Source: Flavobacterium urumqiense
Lineage (GTDB): Bacteria; Bacteroidota; Bacteroidia; Flavobacteriales; Flavobacteriaceae
DNA: 50,004 nt
Direction of reading: 5' to 3'
NCBI RefSeq assembly: GCF_900108015.1
Contig: NZ_FNVP01000016.1
Span: 1 to 50,004 of the forward strand
Shown here: in pieces, positions 25,106 to 34,359 of the stretch
Position numbering within the stretch: position 1 is the stretch's first letter
How the letters are laid out: each line of letters starts with the position of its first letter
Notes under the pieces: model-generated
Told to the model about the DNA's origin: nothing
Database searches by the model: none
The model's input: the letters and a program-made list of their open reading frames with translations, nothing else
Translations under genes and position numbers: made by a program

Positions 25106-25414
25106 TTAAACAATTTCGTTCACTAATTCAATTAACACTTCTTGTTTATTGGTTTGTGTTTCGTTCACTAATTTTCCGTTTACGAAAGTAGCAAAAGTTG
25201 GTAAATTACTCACATTAGCTAACTTTCTAGATTCTGGAGAATTTTCTGCATCAACAAAAGCAAAAGTAATAGTTTCGTTTTCTGAAGCCAATTTTTTGAA
25301 TTTTGGTTTCATAATACGACAGTTTCCACACCATGATGCCGAAAATTGAACTACAACTTTTTCGTTTTTTGAAATTAAGTCTGCTAATGTATCTTCGTTT
25401 AATTCAATTAACAT
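25106..25414 (-). CDS. Thioredoxin-family protein with CGNC active site
   Basis: This 102-aa single-domain thioredoxin fold has redox cysteines C29 and C32 in SASWCGNCRIMKP, a cis-proline strand SNLPTFATF and a C-terminal helix. The WCGNC site replaces the usual WCGPC; asparagine instead of proline should raise the redox potential and make it less purely reducing. There is no signal peptide, so it is cytoplasmic. It lies between the peroxiredoxin and DUF6952 genes and probably serves as the peroxiredoxin's electron donor. Confidence 0.88.
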   Translation of the reverse strand: MLIELNEDTLADLISKNEKVVVQFSASWCGNCRIMKPKFKKLASENETITFAFVDAENSPESRKLANVSNLPTFATFVNGKLVNETQTNKQEVLIELVNEIV

Positions 25415-25446
25415 AATTTTATTTTTTGAGGTTCTAATCTACTAAT

Positions 25447-25486
25447 ATACTGAGGTTGTTGGTTTTAAACCATATAACCTCAGTAT
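25447..25486 (-). other. Hairpin between peroxiredoxin and thioredoxin genes
   Basis: ATACTGAGGTT (25447-25457) pairs exactly with 25476-25486, with an inner TGGTTT/AAACCA pair. No T-run follows on the minus strand, so it may be a processing or attenuation stem that tunes the ratio of peroxiredoxin to thioredoxin mRNA rather than a full terminator. Confidence 0.6.
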
Positions 25487-25503
25487 CTTAGTCTTATACT
25501 TTA

Positions 25504-26142
25504 TTAGTTTGCGCTTAAGTATTCTGCAGTACTATTTCTGTCAGCACTCATTGCTTCTTTTCCAGCTTCCCAGTTAGCAGGACAAACTTCTCCTTTTTCC
25601 TGAACGTGTGTGTAAGCATCAACCATACGTAAATACTCATTTACATTACGACCTAACGGCATATCGTTTACACTTTCATGGAAAATTTTTCCAGTTTCAT
25701 CGATAAGGTAAGTAGCTCTGTAAGTTACATTAGAACCTTCAATAATGATAGAATCAGTTTCTTCACTGTAACCAGTTTCTTCAATATCAAGAATTCCTAA
25801 AATGTTAGATAAATTTCTGTTCGTGTCAGCAAGAATTGGATAGGTAACCCCTTCAATTCCACCATTGTTTTTTGGAGTATTTAACCACGCGAAGTGCACT
25901 TCATTAGTATCGCAAGATGCACCTATAACAATTGTATTTCTATTTTCAAATTCTGGCAAAGCTGCTTGAAAAGCATGTAATTCAGTTGGACAAACGAATG
26001 TAAAATCTTTAGGGTACCAAAACAAAAGTACTTTTTTGTTGTTTTTTGTAGCTTCTTCGAAAATGTTGATTTTTAAATTATCTCCCATTTCAGAGATGGC
26101 GTCAACTGCAATACTTGGGAATTTTTTTCCTACTAATGACAT
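25504..26142 (-). CDS. AhpC-type 2-Cys peroxiredoxin
   Basis: This 212-aa enzyme has its peroxidatic cysteine C51 in the signature PKDFTFVCPTELHAF and its resolving cysteine in the C-terminal GEVCPANWEAG. NNGGIEGVTYPILAD and the GxxxRATYLID strand are as in AhpC/Prx1. It detoxifies hydrogen and alkyl peroxides. No AhpF is adjacent; the thioredoxin-like gene just downstream is the likely reductant. A TACTTTTG promoter element lies 34 bp upstream. The C-terminal ~25 residues after the resolving cysteine form the flexible tail typical of this group. Confidence 0.93.
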   Translation of the reverse strand: MSLVGKKFPSIAVDAISEMGDNLKINIFEEATKNNKKVLLFWYPKDFTFVCPTELHAFQAALPEFENRNTIVIGASCDTNEVHFAWLNTPKNNGGIEGVTYPILADTNRNLSNILGILDIEETGYSEETDSIIIEGSNVTYRATYLIDETGKIFHESVNDMPLGRNVNEYLRMVDAYTHVQEKGEVCPANWEAGKEAMSADRNSTAEYLSAN

Positions 26143-26175
26143 ATTCTTTATTTTAAATTATTTTTTTTAATGGTG

Positions 26176-26183
26176 CAAAAGTA
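26176..26183 (-). promoter_or_regulatory. -7 element upstream of the peroxiredoxin gene
   Basis: TACTTTTG on the minus strand fits TAnnTTTG, 34 bp before the ATG. An AT-rich inverted repeat made of two AAATATTTCTTA-like arms lies just upstream (about 26219-26252) and could be an operator. Confidence 0.5.
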
Positions 26184-26280
26184 GCTTAAATAAGAGGTTT
26201 ATTGTTGTAAATTTTGATAAGAAATATTTATTTAAAAATAAATATTTCTTATTGATTTTGATTATTGCTATGTTATTTAA

Positions 26281-27891
26281 TTAGATACCGCTTAAAATCA
26301 CTGGTAAAGTTCCTTTGCATTCTGAATTTTCCAGTAGTTGGGATGCCGCTGCTTTTTGAAATTCTTCGAAATCCTGGTACATTTGAACAATTCCTGATGC
26401 GTATTCTAAATTTGGGATAACTTGCAAGGCATATGGATTTCCAAATATATATAAAACACATTTTTTAGAAACAAACAAATTACCTAAAAATTGAAGGACA
26501 CTGTCTTCCATCTCAAAATTATGAAACGGCTTCGCTTTTGGAACAAATAAAGAGACAATGACGGTGTCGTATTTGGTTAAACTTTTGTTTAATTCATTTA
26601 CTGCTGCTTCACCACCATTTTCATAAGCGAATTCTGAAGAGGGTAATAGTATATCCAGTTCTTTGAAAAAGGTATTATCCGTGCTTTTATACAAACTTAA
26701 TTTAGCAAGATCTCCTCTATTTTTTGCGTCAAAAACGGTAACAGCATTGTGATTGTCTTTTATTTTTGTAATACAATTTTCTGCAATTCTGCTGTTTAAA
26801 GTCGAAGTGGTTTCAAAATCAAAATCGTTTTCAGAAAGAATTGTCAAAGGAACTTTCGAATCTAGAATCCCTGCTTTTTGTTTGCATTTCAGTAAACGGT
26901 TAAAACTTTCTTCGATGCGTTCTGGCGAAGCATTTTTAAGGATTTCCTGAATCCCTTCAGGAACATTTTCAGCAAAGCACAATACGTCATTTCCAGCATT
27001 AAAAGCCTCCCCTTCCAGTTGTCCTTTTTTATCATACAAACTCGAAACACTTCGCATATTCAACGCATCAGAAATTACTAAACCATCAAATCCTAATTGC
27101 TTTCGCAAAAGTGTTTCTATTATGGGTTTTGATAATGTTGCCGAGGTGTTTTTGCCGTCGTTTAAAGCAGGAACAGCCAAATGACCAATCATAATCGAAT
27201 CCACATTATTCTCGATTCCTTTTATGAAAGGATACAATTCATTTTCAAGTAATTGGTCTAAATTTTCTTCTAAAATAGGTAATCCCAAATGTGAATCTAC
27301 GTTGGTATTTCCGTGTCCCGGAAAATGTTTCAGACAACCTAATATACCAGCGTCTGACATTCCTCTTAAGTATTCGAGGGCAAATCGAGCCACCTTTTTC
27401 TTATTTTGACCAAAAGAGCGATACCCAATTACCGGATTATTGGGGTTGTTGTTAATATCAGCCAATGGCGCCAGATTATAATGAATTCCAACCGTTTTCA
27501 AATCTAAACCAATTTGTTTTCCTACCTCGTAAACCAAGTGCTTTTCACTGTACGGCAATGCGCCAAGTGTAATGGCATACGGATATTGCGGTGTTTTTTC
27601 GACACGCATGGCTAATCCCCATTCTGCATCGATACTCATTAACAATGGCGTAGAAGCACATTTTTGATAACGTACAATAAGTTCTTTTAGCTTTTGGCAG
27701 CTATCGTCGTTTAGAATTACTTTTTTCTTGCTTTCATAATTAGTGGCAGCACTAGCTCTACTGTGAAAAAAGGTCAATCCACCAATATTATAATCACGGA
27801 TTAATCGTTCGGTTTCCTGAATGTTTTCTTCAGTATCATTTATGAAAACGGCCGGGAAGAAAAATTGTCCTATTTTTTGTTCTAATGTCAT
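26281..27891 (-). CDS. Glycoside hydrolase family 3, NagZ-like beta-N-acetylglucosaminidase
   Basis: This 536-aa GH3 enzyme has no signal peptide, so it is cytoplasmic. It carries the NagZ loop KHFPGHGNTNVDSH (with the catalytic His/Asp dyad) and the nucleophile aspartate in GLVISDALNMRSV. The early IDAEWGLAMRV and AITLGALP also fit. Beyond the GH3 barrel (about 1-340) lies a second ~190-aa alpha/beta domain resembling the GH3 C-terminal domain, making it larger than proteobacterial NagZ (~340 aa). It is grouped with an AmpG-like permease and a GHL10 hydrolase, which supports a role in recycling GlcNAc-anhydroMurNAc peptides. Confidence 0.88.
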   Translation of the reverse strand: MTLEQKIGQFFFPAVFINDTEENIQETERLIRDYNIGGLTFFHSRASAATNYESKKKVILNDDSCQKLKELIVRYQKCASTPLLMSIDAEWGLAMRVEKTPQYPYAITLGALPYSEKHLVYEVGKQIGLDLKTVGIHYNLAPLADINNNPNNPVIGYRSFGQNKKKVARFALEYLRGMSDAGILGCLKHFPGHGNTNVDSHLGLPILEENLDQLLENELYPFIKGIENNVDSIMIGHLAVPALNDGKNTSATLSKPIIETLLRKQLGFDGLVISDALNMRSVSSLYDKKGQLEGEAFNAGNDVLCFAENVPEGIQEILKNASPERIEESFNRLLKCKQKAGILDSKVPLTILSENDFDFETTSTLNSRIAENCITKIKDNHNAVTVFDAKNRGDLAKLSLYKSTDNTFFKELDILLPSSEFAYENGGEAAVNELNKSLTKYDTVIVSLFVPKAKPFHNFEMEDSVLQFLGNLFVSKKCVLYIFGNPYALQVIPNLEYASGIVQMYQDFEEFQKAAASQLLENSECKGTLPVILSGI

Positions 27892-28053
27892 TTTGAGATG
27901 AATATGATAATAATTTTAAACATATAAGTCATGTGAGTTAAATTATACATAGAATAAATAATTACATAAAAAAGGTTGTAAAAAAAAACGGTTATTTTAA
28001 GAGAATCTACCTTACTAAAATAAACTTATGTGACTTCTATGGTTTAAAAAAAA

Positions 28054-29331
28054 CTAGTTTGTTTTTTCTTGTTCTAATTTCTTACCAAAATCAGCAGGAA
28101 AGATTAGAAATCTGGAAAGTATTAATCCAGGAATTGTAGCTAAAAACACCCAAATAAAGAAATTTCCGTAACCCAAATATTCCTGAATGAATCCGCTCAA
28201 CATTCCCGGAAGCATCATTCCCAAAGCCATAAATCCAGTTGCGATAGAGTAGTGGGACGTTTTAGATTCGCCATCGGCAACATAAATTAAAAACATCATA
28301 AAGGCAGCAAAACCAAAGCCGTAACCAAATTGTTCCGCAATGACCGTCGCATAAACATAGTACACAGATTCAGGATGAAAATTAGAAAGTAAAATAAAAC
28401 CAATAATAGGTAAGTGCATGGCTAAAAACATCGGTAACATCCATTTGCGAAGTCCTCCTTTCGAAATTGCAATTCCACCAAGAATTCCACCAATTACCAG
28501 TGCCGCAACTCCAAATGTTCCATAAATAATACCCACATCTTCCGTCGTTAATCCCATACCACCTTTAATTTTTTCATCTATTAAAAAAGGGGTTAGCATT
28601 TTTAGTAATTGGGATTCCCCCAATCTGAATAGTAATATGAAAGCTAATACAAGCCCAATTTGTTTTTTTTGAAAAAAGGTTTTAAAAACAACTCCGAAAC
28701 TCTGATTGTTTTCTCTTTCAGTTGTAATTTTCGTTTCTTCTACTTTTGGAGTATTAAAAAAGTTATAGATGGTTAAAAAAACCATAAGCAAAGCCACAAT
28801 TATCATGGTGTAGGACCATGCTTTGCTTTTGTCTCCGTATTTCTGTTCCAAAAAACCACCTAGAATCACGATTAATCCATTGGCGGTAAGCATAGAAAGT
28901 CTGTAAAAAGTACTTCGAATTCCCAGGAAAAAAGATTGTTGTTCTTTGGCTAAAGCCAACATATAAAAACCATCGCTGGCCACATCATTTGAAGCTGATG
29001 CAAATGCCGCTATCCAAAATATAGCCAAACTGAGTACAAAAAAGTTACTCATAGGAATGGTTAATCCTACAATCAAAAAGGCAACGGCAATTACCAACTG
29101 CATGGCTAGAAACCACTTCCTTTTAGTTGCATATAAATCTATAAAAGGACTCCATAATGGTTTAAGAACCCAAGGCAAGTATAATAAACTCGTATAAACT
29201 CCGATGTCTTCATTGCTGATACCCAAACTTTTGTACATAATCACCGATACGGATATGATGATGGCATACGGAAATCCCGATGCAAAATTTAATAACGGAA
29301 TCCAAAACCAAGGGCTATTGTCTTTTCTCAT
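28054..29331 (-). CDS. AmpG-like MFS permease (muropeptide uptake)
   Basis: This 425-aa protein has about 12 transmembrane helices. SPWFWIPLLNFASGFPYAI, followed by LLYLPWVLKPLWSPFIDLY and RKWFLAMQL, is the AmpG/SLC33 pattern in the first three helices. ASNDVASDGFYMLAL in helix 5 also matches. It should import anhydro-muropeptides through the inner membrane by proton symport. It lies between the extracellular YngK-like hydrolase gene (24-nt gap) and the cytoplasmic NagZ-like gene (162-nt gap), an order that follows the path of the substrate. Confidence 0.85.
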   Translation of the reverse strand: MRKDNSPWFWIPLLNFASGFPYAIIISVSVIMYKSLGISNEDIGVYTSLLYLPWVLKPLWSPFIDLYATKRKWFLAMQLVIAVAFLIVGLTIPMSNFFVLSLAIFWIAAFASASNDVASDGFYMLALAKEQQSFFLGIRSTFYRLSMLTANGLIVILGGFLEQKYGDKSKAWSYTMIIVALLMVFLTIYNFFNTPKVEETKITTERENNQSFGVVFKTFFQKKQIGLVLAFILLFRLGESQLLKMLTPFLIDEKIKGGMGLTTEDVGIIYGTFGVAALVIGGILGGIAISKGGLRKWMLPMFLAMHLPIIGFILLSNFHPESVYYVYATVIAEQFGYGFGFAAFMMFLIYVADGESKTSHYSIATGFMALGMMLPGMLSGFIQEYLGYGNFFIWVFLATIPGLILSRFLIFPADFGKKLEQEKTN

Positions 29332-29355
29332 TTAAGATGGGATAATATTCAAATT

Positions 29356-30888
29356 TTATAGTGTAAAGTTTACAAGTGTTGGTTCGCTTTCATTACCATA
29401 AAAATCAATAAATGTAATGGCGCAGGTTGTGTTTTTGTCTAATTTATAAGTAGGAATCACAATTGCGACAGTATCAATATTTTCTTTAAAAGCTATTTTA
29501 TCAATAATTTGACTTGGATCATTCACATCAATTTTCGAGTTGAATTTTGCACCATAAACCATTACGTAACGTACTTTACTGTACAAAGGATATTTGACAT
29601 TGAAGCTTGAAGAAATTGGGTTGATAAGAATATTATTTGCTGTTGGGACGATAGCCATCTTTTTTACCGAATTTGGGACCACATTAGGTAGCGCAGGATA
29701 TCTGTATTGATTCTCCAGCAATAATTTAGTCACATTTTGATTTTTGTTCAAAAATGATTTTGCACTAAAAAAAGCATTTCCCTGCACATTTTTATAGCTT
29801 CTGGTAATGTTAATCTGATCTGGAATTTCATTAGGATTGCTCCACTTTTTATCCGAATCTGCATTTATTTTATAGGAACCATTTCCGATGTAGATCGCCG
29901 TGTTTTTTGAGTTTTCTGACCACCAACGCAACAGTTTTGAGTACGAAGCTTTAGGATGATTCACACTCCAATACAGTTGTGGAACAAGATAATCGATCCA
30001 ATTATTGTCCATCCACGCTATTGGATCGGCAAATAAATCATCATAATTGGTTTGGCCAGCCTCTGTCTCAGAACCTTTTGGATCAACCGATTTGTTTCTC
30101 CAAACGCCAAATGGACTAATGCCAAATTGCACCCAAGGTTTTATTTTTTTTATGGAAATAGAAATGTTTTTCACCAAGTTGTTTACATTGGATCGTCTAA
30201 AATTTTCTATACTTAGTCCATTTCCGTATTTTTGGTAGGAATCAATGTCATTAAAAACTTCTCCTTTAATTCTGTAAGGATAAAAATAATCATCAAAGTG
30301 AATGGCATCAATATCATAATTTTTAACCACTTCGTCAACTACGGCTGTCAAACGATCGCTTACTTCTGGAAGTGCTGGATTATAGTAATATTTATCACCG
30401 TATTTAATCATCCATTCCGGATGCTTAAAATAATCATGTTGTGGACTTAAAATAGCGGTGTTTAAATCCATTGTTGCACGATACGGATTTAACCAAGCAT
30501 GAAATTCAAAACCTCTGGCATGAGATTCGGCAATCATCCATGCTAAAGGGTCAAAGTAAGGTTTTGGTGCATTCCCTTCTTTACCGGTTAAAAATCGGGA
30601 CCAAGGGGCATATTGCGAAGGATAAAAAGCATCTCCAACACTTCGAATCTGAACAATTACAGCATTATAATTTAATTTTTTATAGGTATCTAAAATTTCA
30701 ATAAAATCAGCTTTTTGCTTTGCTACATTATCGATACTGCTTTTAGGCCAGTCAATATTGGCAACAGTAGCAATCCATACGGCTCTAAACTCATTTTTAG
30801 GATTTGTAACCTGTATTTGTGCTTTTAAATTCAAAACTGAAAGTGAAAAGAACAAAATTATAAATCCTATATGCTTGTAATTCTTCAT
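29356..30888 (-). CDS. GHL10/YngK-like glycosyl hydrolase (DUF187)
   Basis: This 510-aa exported hydrolase has a signal peptide (about residues 1-23, ending LNLKAQ) and then the GHL10 TIM barrel from FRAVWIATVANIDWP to about residue 340. Conserved markers are YNAVIVQIRSVGDAFYPS, FEFHAWLNPYRA, DIDAIHFDDYFYPY and VQFGISPFGVW. The final ~120 residues look like a fibronectin-type beta domain. The family acts on peptidoglycan-related sugars. It heads the recycling cluster, with a TATTTTTG promoter element 24 bp upstream. It lacks a visible lipobox, so it is probably periplasmic. Confidence 0.88.
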   Translation of the reverse strand: MKNYKHIGFIILFFSLSVLNLKAQIQVTNPKNEFRAVWIATVANIDWPKSSIDNVAKQKADFIEILDTYKKLNYNAVIVQIRSVGDAFYPSQYAPWSRFLTGKEGNAPKPYFDPLAWMIAESHARGFEFHAWLNPYRATMDLNTAILSPQHDYFKHPEWMIKYGDKYYYNPALPEVSDRLTAVVDEVVKNYDIDAIHFDDYFYPYRIKGEVFNDIDSYQKYGNGLSIENFRRSNVNNLVKNISISIKKIKPWVQFGISPFGVWRNKSVDPKGSETEAGQTNYDDLFADPIAWMDNNWIDYLVPQLYWSVNHPKASYSKLLRWWSENSKNTAIYIGNGSYKINADSDKKWSNPNEIPDQINITRSYKNVQGNAFFSAKSFLNKNQNVTKLLLENQYRYPALPNVVPNSVKKMAIVPTANNILINPISSSFNVKYPLYSKVRYVMVYGAKFNSKIDVNDPSQIIDKIAFKENIDTVAIVIPTYKLDKNTTCAITFIDFYGNESEPTLVNFTL

Positions 30889-30911
30889 TATTATTGTGTT
30901 TATAAAGTATT

Positions 30912-30919
30912 CAAAAATA
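30912..30919 (-). promoter_or_regulatory. -7 element upstream of the YngK-like gene
   Basis: TATTTTTG on the minus strand matches TAnnTTTG, 24 bp before the start at 30888. The -33 box is not clear. Confidence 0.45.
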
Positions 30920-31082
30920 GTTTTTTTAGTGAAATTAATCCGTTAAAATCCAGATAAAATTTGACTTATTTTACTGTTGCAATTTCTTTGCCGTTTTTTA
31001 AATTTTCATTGAAAGGAAATACACTATTTATAAATTTGGATTTTTCTTATTTGAATTTTTAAATTTTAATCCCTTATATATT

Positions 31083-31090
31083 TATATTTG
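31083..31090 (+). promoter_or_regulatory. -7 element upstream of the FAD/Fe-S oxidoreductase gene
   Basis: TATATTTG is an exact -7 match, 48 bp before the ATG at 31138. The nearest upstream TTTG (31050-31053) is 29 bp away, too far for a standard -33, so strength is uncertain. Confidence 0.5.
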
Positions 31091-31137
31091 TCACATAATG
31101 CTGTAGTAACAGTTTTTTTTTAAATAATATACCAGCC

Positions 31138-34053
31138 ATGTTGACCGCTCTTCAATTAAAGCATTTGTCAGAGTCATTAGAAGGAACACTTTTATATGAC
31201 AAACTTAACAAAACGATTTATGCAACAGACGCCTCCGCTTACAGGATTATGCCGCTTGCTGTAGCACTTCCTAAAAACGAAGATGATATCATTAAACTGA
31301 TACAATTTGCCAATAAAAATAAAATTTCGCTTACTCCCAGAACTGCAGGGACTTCATTAGCAGGGCAAACTGTGGGTAGCGGAATTATTGTAGATGTATC
31401 TAAATATTTCACCAAAATTGTTTCTTTTGATGCAGAAAAAAGGACAATAACCGTTCAGCCAGGAGTCATTCGTGATGAACTGAATTTATACTTAAAACCT
31501 CATGGTTTGTTTTTTGGACCTAATACTTCTACATCTAATCGATGCATGATAGGAGGGATGGTAGGGAATAATTCCTCCGGAACAACCTCAATTCGTTATG
31601 GAGTCACTCGTGATAAAATAGTAGAAATTAAAGCTATTTTGAGTGACGGATCGAAAGCGGTGTTTAAGGAACTTTCTTCGACAGAATTTATAGAAAAGAG
31701 TAAAGGTGATTCACTGGAAAGTAAAATTTATAAAACAATTTACGAAGAACTTTCGAATACAGAAAACCAAAAAGAGATTGTAAAAGAGTTTCCGAAACCA
31801 GAAATTCATAGACGAAATACAGGTTATGCAGTTGATTTATTATTAAAATCAGAATTATTTTCAGGTACTGAAAAAACGATAAATTTAGGAAAACTGCTTT
31901 GCGGCAGCGAAGGAACTTTAGCCTTCACGACCGAAATTACTTTGAAAGTAGATGATTTGCCGCCTGCGAATAATATTATGGTCGTGGCGCATTTTCATAC
32001 CATTCAGGAAAGTTTAGAAGCGGTGGTCATAGCGATGAAACATCATTTGTATACGTGCGAAATGATGGATGACACCATTTTGAATTGTACCAAAACTAAT
32101 AGAGAACAAGCTAAAAACAGGTTTTTCATACAAGGGGAACCAAAGGCAGTTATCATGCTCGAAGTGGCTTCTCCTATTAGTATGGAAGATGCCGAATTTC
32201 AGGCCAATGCTTTAATTGTTGATCTTGAAAATAACAATTTTGGATATGCTTTGCCTAAAATTTATGGATCAGATATTGATAAAATAAACGAGTTACGAAA
32301 AGCAGGTCTCGGCCTTTTAGGAAGTATTGTTGGAGATGATAAAGCAGCTGATTCTATTGAGGATACTGCCGTTGAGTTAAGTGATTTACCTAATTATATT
32401 GCTGATTTTTCGGCAATGATGAAAAGTCATGGTCAAGAGGCTATATATTATGCTCATGCGGGTGCTGGCGAAATTCACTTGCGTCCCATATTAAACTTAA
32501 AAACAAAAGAGGGATTACATCAATTTAGAGCCATTGCTACTGAAGTGGCACATTTAGTAAAAAAATATAGAGGTTCACTAAGTGGAGAACATGGTGACGG
32601 AATAGTTCGTGGCGAGTTTTTACCATTTATGATTGGAGAAAAGAATTATGAATTATTAAAACGAATAAAAGCCGCTTTCGATCCTAATACTATTTTGAAT
32701 GAAGGTAAAATAGTAAATGCTTTCAAAATGGATGAAAATTTAAGGGTGGAAGCGGGTAGAGTAGAACCGGATATCCAAACGATTCAGGATTTCTCAGATA
32801 GTATGGGGATTTTGAGATTGGCTGAAAAATGCAATGGTTCTGGTGATTGCAGGAAATTGCCTTCTGCAGGTGGTATTTTATGTCCCAGTTATAGAGCGAC
32901 ACGCAACGAGAAAGATACCACTAGGGCTCGTGCCAATGCACTAAGAGAATATTTGACGCATTCAGAAAAAGACAACAAGTTCAATCATGAAGAATTATAT
33001 AAAGTATTTGAATTGTGTGTAAGTTGTAAAGCTTGTGCGAGTGAATGTCCCAGTAATGTAGATGTAGCGGCCTTAAAATCGGAGTTTTTGTACCAATATC
33101 AAAAAGCAAATGGATTTTCGCTGCGGAATAAAATATTTGCTTACAATTCTAAATTGAATCAATTGGGAAGTATCGCTCCATCAGTAACTAATTTTTTAGT
33201 AAATATTCCATTGATAAAAAATGTAATGGGAATTGCGTCAAAAAGAGAAATTCCTTTATTAGCAAAAATGACGCTTCGAAAATGGATTGAAAAAAATAAG
33301 TCCAAACAATTAGCTAATTCTTTTACGAATGGAAAACTCTATTTATTTTGTGATGAATTTACTAATTATTACGATGTTTCGGTTGGGATAGATGCTTATG
33401 AACTATTGATGAATTTGGGTTATGAAGTACTGTTGATTGAACATGAGGAAAGCGGAAGGGCTTTTATATCCAAAGGTTTTCTGGAAGAAGCAAAAGATAT
33501 TGCAAATAAAAATGTTGCTGTTTTTTCGAAAATTATCTCGGCAGATGTTCCTTTAGTAGGAATAGAACCGTCAGCGATATTGACTTTTAGAGATGAATAT
33601 ATTCGTTTAGCAGATGACAAAGAAAATGCTAAAAAACTAGCACAACAGGTATTTACTATCGAAGAGTTTTTTAAGAATGAAATCCTAAAAGGAAAAATTC
33701 ATTCCGGACAATTTTCCGATATTAAAAAAACGATAAAAATTCATGGACATTGTCATCAAAAATCATTGAGTAGCGTAGAAGCGACTTTTACTATGCTGAA
33801 TTTACCAAAAAACAGCTCGGTTACCATTTACAATTCAGGTTGCTGCGGCATGGCGGGATCTTTCGGCTACGAGAAAGAACATTATGATATTAGCATGCAA
33901 ATGGGAGAAGATACTTTATTTCCAAAAATTAGGACGACCGATGAAACTGTAACTATTGCTGCAGCAGGAACAAGTTGTCGTCACCAGATTTTTGATGGAA
34001 CCCGTAGAAAAGCCTTGCATCCGGTATCTATTTTAAAGTCATATTTAAAGTAG
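31138..34053 (+). CDS. FAD-linked and Fe-S oxidoreductase (D-2-hydroxyacid dehydrogenase type)
   Basis: This 971-aa fusion starts with a PCMH-type FAD domain (residues about 20-270, with RTAGTSLAGQTVGSGIIVD and NRCMIGGMVGNNSSGTTS) and a GlcD-like C-terminal cap with YYAHAGAGEIHLRP and SGEHGDGIVRGEFLP. Next is a ferredoxin-type domain: a first cluster near 565-580 (NGSGDCRK, CPSYRAT) and CVSCKACASECPSNVD near 627-642. It ends with paired CCG domains (HGHCHQKSL near 870, SGCCGMAGSFGYE near 900). This resembles D-lactate or glycolate dehydrogenases with GlpC-like tails feeding quinones. The substrate cannot be set from sequence. It is a single-gene transcript. Confidence 0.9.
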   Translation: MLTALQLKHLSESLEGTLLYDKLNKTIYATDASAYRIMPLAVALPKNEDDIIKLIQFANKNKISLTPRTAGTSLAGQTVGSGIIVDVSKYFTKIVSFDAEKRTITVQPGVIRDELNLYLKPHGLFFGPNTSTSNRCMIGGMVGNNSSGTTSIRYGVTRDKIVEIKAILSDGSKAVFKELSSTEFIEKSKGDSLESKIYKTIYEELSNTENQKEIVKEFPKPEIHRRNTGYAVDLLLKSELFSGTEKTINLGKLLCGSEGTLAFTTEITLKVDDLPPANNIMVVAHFHTIQESLEAVVIAMKHHLYTCEMMDDTILNCTKTNREQAKNRFFIQGEPKAVIMLEVASPISMEDAEFQANALIVDLENNNFGYALPKIYGSDIDKINELRKAGLGLLGSIVGDDKAADSIEDTAVELSDLPNYIADFSAMMKSHGQEAIYYAHAGAGEIHLRPILNLKTKEGLHQFRAIATEVAHLVKKYRGSLSGEHGDGIVRGEFLPFMIGEKNYELLKRIKAAFDPNTILNEGKIVNAFKMDENLRVEAGRVEPDIQTIQDFSDSMGILRLAEKCNGSGDCRKLPSAGGILCPSYRATRNEKDTTRARANALREYLTHSEKDNKFNHEELYKVFELCVSCKACASECPSNVDVAALKSEFLYQYQKANGFSLRNKIFAYNSKLNQLGSIAPSVTNFLVNIPLIKNVMGIASKREIPLLAKMTLRKWIEKNKSKQLANSFTNGKLYLFCDEFTNYYDVSVGIDAYELLMNLGYEVLLIEHEESGRAFISKGFLEEAKDIANKNVAVFSKIISADVPLVGIEPSAILTFRDEYIRLADDKENAKKLAQQVFTIEEFFKNEILKGKIHSGQFSDIKKTIKIHGHCHQKSLSSVEATFTMLNLPKNSSVTIYNSGCCGMAGSFGYEKEHYDISMQMGEDTLFPKIRTTDETVTIAAAGTSCRHQIFDGTRRKALHPVSILKSYLK

Positions 34054-34359
34054 ATTTGTACTTGTTTTGGAACATTAAATGTGCAATATTTGTAAAAAAA
34101 TGAATTTAGTTTAAATCTTTTGTTTAATATCTATTATTTCGTAAAAAATACAGTTTTTTAATATTGATTTATTAATTTTTTAAAGCTAAAAAAAGGAAAT
34201 ATGGAATAAGAGATAAAAGTATTGATAAAATTATTTTCTTAAAACTTCGAATATTGAAATTGTTTTATATATTTGGTTTTTTTTATATAATTCACACTAA
34301 TTACAACTAAAAATTGTAAAATTTACAACATAATAATTTTTAATGATAAAATTTACAAA
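34054..34359. other. Intergenic region without visible gene
   Basis: 306 bp of very AT-rich DNA. No terminator stem or complete promoter stands out. It must hold the end of the oxidoreductase transcript and the promoter for the permease gene. Confidence 0.5.
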
